Assembly: GCA_015499985.1 (NCBI GenBank)
Contig: JAAAUF010000249.1
Span: forward strand, 1 to 45,377
Source of the DNA: Haplosporangium gracile
Taxonomy: Eukaryota; Mortierellomycota; Mortierellomycetes; Mortierellales; Mortierellaceae
DNA length: 45,377 bases
Direction of reading: 5' to 3'
Part shown: one piece after another, positions 23,248-33,109 of the stretch
Layout: every line of letters begins with the position of its first letter
How positions within the stretch are numbered: the first letter of the stretch is position 1
Position numbers and translations under genes: made by a program
Notes under the pieces: model-generated
The model's input: only the letters and a program-made list of their open reading frames with translations
The model's database searches: none
What the model was told of the DNA's origin: nothing

Positions 23248-24488
23248 GCTGAGGAGTAGTGTGGGGTAGTGATGTTGGAAGGTGTGTTGCAGCTGCTGCG
23301 GGAAGAGTGTGTGGAGTGGTGATGTTTTCTTTCCTTTGATTTGGAGCAAAGAGAAGAGAAGAGAGAAAGAAGAGATAGAAAAGGAATGGAGAGAGGGGAG
23401 TGGAGAGATAGAGAGGGGAGAGATAAAGACTGGGTTGTTTTGTCGAATAGAAAAGAAAGGTCGAGACTTAGAGAGGTACGAGTGTGTGAAGGAGAGTAAG
23501 AGTAAAAGCGAAAAGAGAGAGATATATATTAAAGAACGGACATAGTTGTTTGATGCAAGGAAGATATATAAATGAAGAAAAAGAAAAAAAAGAAGGGGGG
23601 TTGAAGGGGAAGGGAAAAAAGAAAAGGGACAAGATAGGCAGCGGGACGAGGTTGACTGACTGACAAGGTAGATTAAAACCAAAAAAGAGGCCGCGGGCTA
23701 GTCAGAGGGACAAGAAAAAATAAATGGAGGGAAAAAAATGTCCGGACGGACTTGAGAAAGGAGATCTGAGGGGGAAAATGATCGCTTGTTGCAGTGTGAT
23801 TGAGATGAAGAAGAAGACGACGAAGGAAGTGTTCTTGATCAATCTGTTTCTGGAGGGGAGGATGAAGAGGAGTTGGGTGTAGAGGGGTGTGATGAATCTG
23901 ATTAAGAGAATGAACAAGGTGTGAGAGTGAGGGTGAGAGACACACTGACAAGCAGAGAGAGACACTTCTGCTGGCAGTGAGAAAGGGAAAGGGAAAGGAA
24001 AGGGGGAGAAGGGAAGAGAGAGGAGGGAAGAAGGGAGAGGGGAAGAGAGAGAGAGTGAGAGAGAGAAAGAGAAAGAGAAGAAAGAGGAAAAGAGCGGCGA
24101 GTGAGTGAGTAAGTGGAGTGAGCGGGAGCACCAGACCGGAAAAACGTGCACTAAGAGAATAAGACAAAGTGACGACGCCTGCTCACTCGCTCCAGCTGCC
24201 CCTCAAAGTGCACATACACAGCTATCTCTCCGCCGCAAAAGCGTGTGTGTGTGCATGCGTGTATGTAACATTTGCCACTGCCAAGCTCAGCGCCACCTGC
24301 CCGTCTTTGCCTTCTGCATCGCTTGCCAAACCAATGTAGTTTGCATGCAACTTCAAAGCACCAAGTCAACCATCGCAATAACATTCACCCTTCAGTCTTT
24401 CATTCAGCGCCCACCGTTCTCACGCAGCGTTGTTCTTATTCACATTCTCATTCTCAGACACATCTATTCTCCATTTTAACAACAAACA
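23248..24488. promoter_or_regulatory. Divergent promoter region between WNK and AP-4 epsilon, with long purine tract
   Basis: Between two genes transcribed away from each other. From about 23330 to 24110 the + strand is strongly purine-rich (GA, GGGA and GAAA words), so the WNK sense strand is a long pyrimidine tract. The AP-4 side (24180-24488) is C-rich and has a GTGTGTGTGCATGCGTGTATG repeat near 24243. Long open frames across the tract are hydrophobic low-complexity translations and are not called as genes. Confidence 0.5.
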
Positions 24489-27400
24489 ATGGAGTTTTCT
24501 TGGAAGCTACTCTCGACCCTGACAACAGGGCAGTCAACTGACCCAGGGCGCAGGGTAAGCCTCGACTCTCCTTTCAATCTGCCTTGCGATTGTTACTATC
24601 ACACCCTTTTCGCCATTTCTTCTAATGCGTATAACATTGTTTTTCTTTTTTCGTAGGCTGCCGATGCCACCGCGTTCACGGAAGAGTCTCTCGATGCCTT
24701 GCGACTGAACATTTCCAATCCCGGCTTGTCAACGGTACTTTACCCATCAAATATGAACATTCTCGTCGTCCACCTCTCTCTCGCCTAGGGCGACGTACGT
24801 GGATGTGTAAAAAGAGCTGAAACAACAGGAACCCTAGATACAAGAATACTTGTCTTCCCAGCCACCCTTATTCAGTCAGAGTCCGCCTTTGGAGGCGATC
24901 GATCCATCGTATTTTCTTGTGCATCGTTGCCTAATGTATCCTAATCTGGTTTACTCCTTTTTGGCCTTCCTTCTAGGCGGCCATGAAAGACAATATGTTG
25001 CGGCTGATATATGGTGAGATGATGGGGGAGGACGTCCAGTTTGGAGCCATCTATGCTCTCAAACTCGCTCAAAGTGGACAAACCGTCGCCGAGAAACGAG
25101 CAGGTACGGTATCAAAGAGTATACATGTGTATATTGAGAAGCTCACCCGGTATAGATGTAATGCGCACTCGACTAACAGCAAATGTGGGGAACGTGGAAA
25201 ATGAATGTACGAAATAGGATACCTGGCTTGCTATCTGCTTCTCCAGGAAGGAAATGAGCTCAACATCATGTTGGTCAACACGTTGCAAAAGGTAGGAGGA
25301 CTGCATATGTCTTAGATAAGTGGAAGGATTGGAGTATACAACTATACTTAGTGGATGACTAGTTGTATGAGAGAAAGAGCAAAGTCCAATGCAGAGTCAC
25401 TCGGAAAACTGAAGTGGAGAGAAGTCCTGTATCTAGGAACGACTACCTGCAAGAGAAAGAGAGAGCAAAGGGACAATGCGGAGGCAAGCGGATTAACCTC
25501 TGCTCCATGGCCCATCTATATCTATTCTAGGATTTGACTAGCAGCAACTATCACCACGTCGTGGTGGCACTTGTCATTCTCTGCAACATGACGTTGCCAG
25601 ATGTGATCCCGTCCATGGTGAGCCATGTCCTTACTGCCCTTTCCCACACACAGTAAGTCCTTATATCTGGTATTTTTTTTTTCTCCTGCCTCCGAACTTG
25701 CCAAAAAGAGAGGAGTCCTTTGGTTTCAATTCGTGTAGATGCCTTATCATGTTGAAACTTTAAAGAAGTTGAACAAGATCCAACGCTTGCGTTAACTCCA
25801 ACCTTTCTCTTCCTTGCATGTTGTGTGAGTAGCGAGTCTGTCCGCAAGCGAGCATTGATTGCGTTGAAGAATTTTTATACCCTCGACACAGATCTGATCT
25901 CACCCTACTTCGACCAGATCAAAGACTTGCTCTATGATCCAGAGCCGAGTGTCATGTCTGCCGCTCTCGGATTCTTTGCCATTGTAGTCAAGGTACGACA
26001 CAACAGAAAACAACGCTATCTTTCGTAAACAAAAGAAAAAGGAGATCGTCTCGCAGACCAAAGAAAAAAGGTAGTACATGCACTAATCCTAGCGAATAAC
26101 AACTCATGATTTAAATACTTTTTAGGACTATGCAAGGGAGATGAAGGAGCTTGTTCCAGCATTGATCAAGATCTTGCAGCAAGTCGTCGACGGCAAGCTC
26201 CCCAAGGGATATCTGTACCATGGCATGGCAGCACCATGGATCCAGATTCGGTGCCTGATGATCATGGCTCAGCTGGGACACGATGACCTCGGGTAAGTTA
26301 ATAGAATTGGCTTTTCTTACTTGCGGTACATCGAATAAGATATCCCTTCCTTTCTGGTCCTGAGTTGAGATCATGGAATTTGGCTTGGCTAAGGGACTGA
26401 GTGTGTCTGTCTGACTTATTGACACGGCAAAAAAAGAAGGGAGATGTCTGGCTGAAACTCATTTTTGTTGTTTGGTTCACTAACCAATTGGTTATTCAAT
26501 TGACTGTGTCTTGTTTGTCTCTAAGTGCAAGCACGGCCATGACGCCTGTGGTCCTCAGAGCCTTCCACAAAGCTAGCCAGGGAGTGGATGCGGCGTTTGG
26601 TAAGTCGAGGCTTCTTGTTTTTTTTTTTTATCTTTTAGATAGTTGATGGTTGGGGTTGAGCTGGCGTGCTTTAGAAGAGGGAGATATCTCTTTGTTCATT
26701 TGTGGGTGCATCATCCTTTTTGGATCACATAAGCTGTGTGTGGCGGATGCGTGGGTAATATAACATGCGGGAGAACAAGCTGGGTGCATATTGAAGTTCT
26801 ACTGCAGCAACAACGAGAACAACAAAGAAGGTAATAGCAAGAGTGAGTCTGTTTGAGCCTTTCTACTGACCACAGAAAGCAACGCCATCAGCAGCAAACA
26901 CTCCCCCCCCCCCCCNNNNNNNNNNTTCTTGCCATCGTTACTGCCCTCTTTCCTCCTTCATCGACACAATGAAATAATCAAATAACAACAACAAAAAAAA
27001 ATCCAGGCACTTCGACACACCAGCGATAACCGTCCATTTTGTTGCCCCCTCTTTATCAACTTTTTTTTTCGATCCCCGATGGGGCCACCAACAGTTCTTT
27101 TTTTTTTTATTGTTCCCATTTTACTGGCTGACCTTGGCAAAACAAGGATCCTTTCTGCTCACCATTTCCATGTGTAGCCCGTTCATTTTGTTCGTTTTCT
27201 TCAGTCCTTCTCTCCTTGGGTCGCTTATTCATTCATTCATTCATTCATTCACTCATTCCTCCCTTCCTTCTTTCTTTCTTTCTTTCTTTCTTTCTCTCTT
27301 TCCTCCTTTCTTTGTTGCATTCGAATCCCAGGATTTGACTCTCCTTGCTGTTGGTTGTCTTGTCTTGTCTTCATTAGCGTTCTTTTATTTCTTTGTACTC

Positions 27401-29190
27401 CTTTGGTCAAAAATTGTGACTATGATGATAATCGAGCCCTTCCTTCACTCGTCATTGGCTGCCCCCAATATCCCCCGCCCCGACTGTCCAAGCTGTCTTC
27501 AAAAAAAAACTTTTTCTTTTCTGCACCACGGCCGCGACCAACAATGGACAACCACAAAAGAGTTTGCCGCGCTAGTCATCATTTGTTTTTTCTTCACACT
27601 TAGGGTTGAATAACCCAGACCTTATTCTCTCACGCTAATTTTTTCATGAACTTCAATATCCATTCTCTAATTACAATGTTATTTCGTGATGAACAGGAGT
27701 GCTCTTTGAAGTGCTTCGGACGCTCAACAGCTTCCACCCTGCCATCATCCTCGAACTATGCCAGTCCAAGGACAGCACTCGAAACCCACTCCTGTCCATC
27801 CCTCGATTCGCCACCTCAAGCAACCCTAACCTCAAATACCTGGGTATCTCGATGCTTTGTCAGGTCAACCCTGATGCCTGGTCGGATGCCTGGTGGACCG
27901 AAGATCTTCTTGGTGCGGTTGTCGAGGCTCTTGGAAGTCAAGATGCTGCGATCCAAAGGCGAGCCCTGGACTTGTTGTATCGGATGTTGACGCTTGAGAA
28001 TGCTCAGAATATTATTGATCGACTGGTTTATGCCTTCTTTCAGGAGCACGATGATTTCTGCCTCCAGGGCGGTCAACAAGGAGCGAGCTCTCAACTGGGA
28101 TCGGCGTCTTCCTTGCGGAAGAACGAAAAGTATTATCAACAACTTCAGCAGCAGCAGCATGTGTCGTCGCCATCGTTCCCTAGTCGTAAGGAAAAGATAC
28201 TAGGGCAGATCCTGGATGCAGCAGAGCGGTTTGGTCCTTCTGAAGAATGGTACCTGAATTTGATCTTTGATCTGCTGGCTCGAGGCGGGGCAACGATCAC
28301 ACTGCAGACCTCCGAGAAAGTCATGGGCGTACTCGAACGAGGCAAGTTTACGCACTCTTGCATCTTTGTTGATTTTTTTTTTTCCAACTCCCCCAGTTTT
28401 TTTTGCTCATACTGTTGGACCCATTAACGTAAAAAGACAAACAGAACGATAACTTGCATGGATGTATGTATCTCTCTGATAAATATCCAACCACGATCGA
28501 CTAACAGAAAGAAAAAAAACATGCTCTCGTTTTTTTTCTCTTCTCCCGCCTCCCTCCATCTCTTTGTTCTCCCGCCTTTGCGCCACTCTATCTCCCCTAT
28601 TTAGGTGCCAGGAGCCCAGGCTTTGATAACTCGCGCCTGCCTATCTTGGCGGCTCGTCAGGCCATGAGGCTACTTGTCCAGGAAGACTACAACCTCTCAC
28701 CAGCCTTAGGCTCTACGACTACAGGTTGCCAGCCTGCGCTTGCCTATTTTGTGTTTTGGGGGCTTGGCGAATTTGGGGACAAGATAGCCATCGCGACTGG
28801 GGAAGAGAATGAGTTTGAGCTGTCCTCGGTGCTGGAAGCCCTTGCGCGTTGTCTGCTTGTCAATCAAGGTAATAGCATCTTTGAGAATGGGGATGCCTAC
28901 GGTTCACGTTCGGATAATCTTTTTCATACTTCGCTAACCACCCCCTTTATGTAACTTCTCTTCAATTCACCACATCAGACCCGCTGATCCAGTCATTTGT
29001 TCTATCCGCATTGACCAAACTGAGCGTCAAGACGCTGCCGAACCCAATTCCCACCAGTATCACGAATGTTGTCCGACAACAGTGCCAACAACACAACACG
29101 ACGATGTTGTCAGCTACTTCTCTGGCGACTATCGAAGTCCAACAGCGTGCCGCCGAGTTCTTGATGATTGCTGATCTCGCCGTTTCTTGA
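24489..29190 (+). CDS. AP4E1: AP-4 complex subunit epsilon, trunk (adaptin N) only
   Basis: Eleven exons join in phase to 662 residues: 24489-24554, 24657-24734, 24977-25103, 25218-25291, 25531-25652, 25833-25992, 26126-26292, 26526-26599, 27697-28341, 28605-28868, 28979-29190. The product is an adaptin alpha-solenoid. AP-4 epsilon-specific stretches include MMGEDVQFGAIYALKLAQ, LVNTLQKDL and KLPKGYLYH followed by APWIQIRCLMIMAQLG. AP-4 sorts cargo at the trans-Golgi network without clathrin. The protein stops after the trunk; the hinge and appendage (ear) seen in longer homologues (about 1,000 residues) are missing. Intron 9 (28342-28604) is a GC-AG intron: its donor GAG/GCAAGT is a textbook GC type, and only this site keeps the phase. 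Intron 8 is 1,097 nt and holds an assembly gap. A Gln-rich insert (about 28135-28165) is in exon 9. Confidence 0.85.
26902..26925. other. Assembly gap next to a poly-C run
   Basis: Ten N bases (26916-26925) follow a run of 13 C. Ten Ns usually mark a gap of unknown size. It lies inside the 1,097-nt intron of AP4E1, so it does not break the protein, but the true intron length and any content are unknown. Confidence 0.9.
27226..27300 (+). repeat. ATTC and TTTC microsatellites in AP4E1 intron 8
   Basis: About seven ATTC units run into a TTTC array of similar length, within a generally pyrimidine-rich intron. It is a likely polymorphic locus, and together with the nearby N gap suggests the intron was hard to assemble. 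Confidence 0.75.
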
Positions 29191-29332
29191 ACGTTGAATA
29201 ACGACAGCGTAGTGAGAAAGATAGAAGCAAAAAATATGCGTACGCGTAGTTTATTATGTTACAGAGAAAAAAGAAAGAAGCATAAAAGACAGAAAGGAAA
29301 AAAAAAAAGAAAACAAAAAGGTTGTTATTAGT

Positions 29333-31712
29333 TTACAGATACTCCCACATGCCACAATCGATACAGCCAACCTCAATTTTACAAGCCGGCACATCCTTGA
29401 CTTTCAACACTCCCTCAATCGTATCAAACAACCGATGTGTCCGAATATCCACCCTCCAATTATCCTCCCCCACTGGATCATACACACACGTCCGTCCCGT
29501 ATGACATTTACTCTCGAGCGCAAAACCCGAGTAATAACATGCGCTCCTGGGACCATTGCACACTCCTTGGAAGATCGGATCGGCGGTATGACCGATATGG
29601 AAGAGTGGGAGGTCGTTCCAGTCGACTGCTGGTGGAGCGGGGAGGTGAAGTCGTTGGGCGGCGAGGCGGTCTCCTGGGACCTCGAAGGTTACTGTGGGAA
29701 CGCCGAACGTTAGACCGAGGAGGGCGCTAATCCCACCGCCGAGACTGTGTCCTGTTAGCCAGACTTTACTGTCGGGGTACATATCCTGAACCGTCCACAA
29801 TATCGTCTATATAGTTCGCCATAACAAAGAAGTGAGAAGCAGAGTCGTTAGAAAACAGTTCTTCTTCATTCCAGCACACTGAATGTGACAGATGCGTTTT
29901 CTGAAAGATGATACGCTGCTTTGCCAGATAGTGAGAAAGGAGGAGGGGTATTACCATGGCGATGTTGTAGTAGGCATCGTCAGAGTTGACAGAATTCTCG
30001 ATGCAGGTCTGGTCACATCGATATCCTCCCGTGTTACAGTCACAAACGCCCCTCCATGTCCGGTCGACTTTTGCACAGCAACACGAGAACAACAGGTTGT
30101 CCTACAAACGGATGGATAACAACGAAGAAAAAGAAGAAGAAATATGGTTACGACATTAGGTTAACTGGTTAAATCCTCTTCCTCCCTCTCCCCAACGAAA
30201 TCAAAAAAGTAGATGTCCTTCTTTATTGCTACACAAAAACAGAACACGAAAGAGCGAAAGAGCGCACCATACAAAGGTAACATGCATGACTAGGCGTACA
30301 TCGCACATTATCAACATAAAAGGTAGTAAAGATAGTACTCCCTCTCTTCAACACACCCGCCCTGAATTTCTCTGCATATGTCCACCATTTCCTTCTCTTT
30401 TTTTTCCTTCGTTCTTTCTGTTATAAATCATAAAAGGCAAAATGAATACAACCAACGCTCGTCTCACAAGCAAACAAACCGAAAAGGAGAAAACTTACGT
30501 TGATTTTGTCGCGGGTAGCGGTACTACCACCTCCACCCAGGATGGCGGCAGAAGTACCCTTGATGGCGATAATGAGTGTAGTATTATCTGCTGACGAAAA
30601 CACATGACCCCTGACCCCATCCTCCTCCCATCCAAACGTCGAATTCTAATAAAATCGAAGAAAAAAAAAAGGGTTAACAATCTTTAGCTTTGTTATCATT
30701 CTCCCCCTTTCTTTTTCGTTGTTTTGGCTTTTTCGGCTAGTTCTTCCGTGTGTTATGTTCCTTTGTTGATGGAGTCGTGGATTAATCGCATGCAAGTCTT
30801 TAGCACATAGGGGCAGTGAGGTGGGATGAGGCGCCCACATGTTCCAACCCATTGGTTCAATGTCGCTGTCAAAATAGCTTTTATCACACCTTACTGCATA
30901 TGACATAACAAAAATGAACAACAAACGACTTTTACAACATGCAAAAAAAAAAAAAAGAAAAGAAAACTTACCACGCTCCAGTTGCCTTCAAGGTCATACC
31001 ATCCAGGACTAGCAACCTCAGTATACGAATTGTAGTTCATCTTAGACAACTGAACAATCGTCTCCTTGTCCGCCACATCGGGCGCATCGACTACCTCTCT
31101 TCGATAACTGTCGGGTCCAAACGACTGGTCTTCTGTCAGACCCATCGATCTAAATCCTTGACTCCTCTTCTTCCCCCTCCACTCCTTCTTCCACTTTGTC
31201 TTTGCAGAAGCTGATGATGGCGCCAAGTCGTCGTCTTGGTTCTCGTGTGGCTTGATGGTGGTGGTGGTCTTGACTTTGAGACGATGTGTCAACGACTCGC
31301 CGGTGAGGAGCTCTGTGAGGAGGATGTCCATGGGTGAGAGATCCAGCTGTCGAAACAATTTTGGATATTTGTGACCTCCGTGGTGGAGGATGTGTCGAAG
31401 GGTCAGCACCGAGTCTGGGCGATCCTGTCCCGGGAGTTGGGGTCCTCCTTTCAGACGTTGAGGATCATTGCGGTGACTTGGTGGCGGGAAAGTATATTGC
31501 TGTTGCTGTTGTTGTTGTTGCTGTTGCTGTTGTTGTTGCTGTTGTTGTGGGAAGGAAGCGTCCTGCGGCGGTGGGGGTGGTTCTGTGGAGGGTTTGAGGA
31601 AGGAAAGACGGAACGGGTAAGGTGTTGCGAGGAGAGGGGCTAACGCCAAGAAGAGGAGGGCAAGGAAGAGAACAGGGTAGGTGAAGGTGGTAGAAGCGCT
31701 CTGCCGAAGCAT
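29333..31712 (-). CDS. ATG15: Autophagic body lipase ATG15
   Basis: Four exons on the minus strand (31712-30972, 30645-30499, 30101-29955, 29806-29333), all phase 0, give 502 residues. An N-terminal hydrophobic signal-anchor (about residues 9-35) targets the multivesicular body/vacuole route. Residues 45-75 hold a run of about 17 Gln. The class-3 lipase core has the ATG15 signatures [26 protein letters not shown] and [14 protein letters not shown], then the nucleophile elbow TGHSLGGG (Ser at about 366). HTADPI supplies the Asp (about 421) and VDIRTHR the His (about 469). Family knowledge: ATG15 is a vacuolar phospholipase that breaks the membranes of autophagic and Cvt bodies and MVB vesicles. 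The gene is tail to tail with AP4E1, 142 bp apart. The C-terminus ends soon after a CIDC motif, so it lacks the long Ser-rich tail found in some relatives. Confidence 0.95.
31497..31547 (-). repeat. CAA/CAG trinucleotide repeat encoding poly-Gln in ATG15
   Basis: Seventeen consecutive Gln codons, mixed CAA and CAG, directly after the signal-anchor. Because the codons are mixed it is an impure repeat, which lowers slippage compared with a pure CAG run. Confidence 0.85.
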
Positions 31713-32209
31713 GGCCGAGGAAGTTTATGTGTGTTGTTTCTGAATCAAAAGTTGGCTGCGGTGTTTGTTAGTTTTGGTTGTTGGGTCGTTAAGGTAGCGA
31801 AAGTGTGAGTGGGAGGCAGGAATGTGAGGCGAAGGAAAAGAGTAAGGAAAAGAAGAAAGAAGAACGGTGTGGGGCGAAAGAATAAGAAGGGAAAGAAAAA
31901 AATAAGGGCTGAAGGTTGACAGATGATCGCATCCAAAAAGAGCAATTAGCAAAGAATTGCAAGATACTTCAATCGCATGGGCTGCAAAGCAAAAGAGAGA
32001 GAGATATTTTGAAACGTTCAAATCAATCGCACAGGAACCACTCGTTGTGCAACACACACTTGCATTCCATTGTTGCCACATAAAAAAAAAAGGATTGTTT
32101 GGCAGCGAAATGCATTTCTTTTTTGGAGTGGATGATTGTTCTATGGTACAAAGTAATAAGCAGAAAATTGTGTAAAGGTTGATGGTCTCGCTCCTCCTTC
32201 CTCGCAGAT
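31713..32209 (-). promoter_or_regulatory. ATG15 promoter and NOP16 3' region
   Basis: A 497-bp spacer between two minus-strand genes. The ATG15-proximal 200 bp are pyrimidine-rich on the sense strand. No gene is supported. Confidence 0.4.
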
Positions 32210-32927
32210 TTAAGCCAAGAGGGCAGCAATACGCTTCTTGAGCTGCTTGGCAGTCTGCTGGTTGGGATTCAACTTGCGGTCCCAAAACATCTTTTCGTAA
32301 TCATCCCCATACTTCTCGACCAACTTGGCTGCCCAGACCAACTCTCCGTCCGACTGGTACCGCTCTACCTTCAACACATTAGCGGCTTGTGCCTCGAGTG
32401 CCCGAACAACATCAGTCTTGGCCTTGACGGGCTCATGATCCCGCTCCATAATCTCGGCCAGCTCCTCCTTGGACTTGACTTTTCCGACAATGACGTTGAT
32501 AATGTTTCCGGCATCGTCGCGCTGAATAATTCCTTGTTCGGCGGTCAGGGATTGTGCGAGTTCCTCGAGCGATTTCTGTTCGTTCTCCATAAGCTCTTCC
32601 TCGTTCTTGACCTCAATCCCTCCGGTCACTCCGTTCAACGACTGCAACAATCCCAAACGAGCATAGCTAATTCGTATTAACAAAAAAAAGGGGGGGGGGG
32701 GTTAGCAAATGGCATCCATTGATAACTAGCTGCTTCGAGATGAACAATAATAAAAGAGAGGAGAGAAGAGGAGCATACTTTTGACGAAGGGTGGCCTTCT
32801 TGTCCCAGTTCTCACGGATGATCTTATTGCCGATGACATTGACCTTGCGCTTGTGCTTGTTGGCGGTCTTGCGGGTGACCTTGCGCGAAGGGGTCTTGAT
32901 GGTGCGACGCTTACGAACGGTGGGCAT
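32210..32927 (-). CDS. NOP16: Ribosome biogenesis protein NOP16
   Basis: Two exons on the minus strand, 32927-32779 and 32666-32210, join in phase to 201 residues. The N-terminus is the basic NOP16 start MPTVRKRRTIKT followed by KHKRKVNVIGN and NWDKKATLRQ. The splice rebuilds the diagnostic TLRQNYARLGLLQSLNG. The second half is acidic (EELMENEQKSLEEL) and ends with a basic helix, LNPNQQTAKQLKKRIAALL. NOP16 is a nucleolar factor of 60S pre-ribosomal particles, bound early to 27S pre-rRNA domains. The intron is 112 nt. It lies 182 bp downstream in the sense of the RCC1-like gene, on the same strand, so its promoter is in the short spacer 32928-33109. Confidence 0.93.
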
Positions 32928-33109
32928 TGTGATGTATGTTTGTCTGGTTGGTTGATGGGGAAGTGAGACGAATGCAATGTGCAAGGCATCGTTTTGTGTT
33001 TACTTGACAGCAAAAAAAAGAAAAAAAAGTTGGTGGCTTGAAAGCTGGTGACTGCTATTTGTTACGAACATTGACCTCTGGACTTCGCCCATTCGAGCAG
33101 GAGAGAGAT

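Noticed and set aside
22498..23682. Longer N-terminus for the WNK kinase (145 extra codons upstream of 23247)
   Set aside because: The added residues are Ser/Phe/Leu-rich translations of a CT tract with no conserved character; WNK-like sequence begins soon after the Met at 23247.
23702..24167. Two overlapping minus-strand frames of about 150 codons
   Set aside because: Both are hydrophobic Leu/Ser/Phe translations of the purine/pyrimidine tract; two frames open at once is what a stop-poor CT tract gives.
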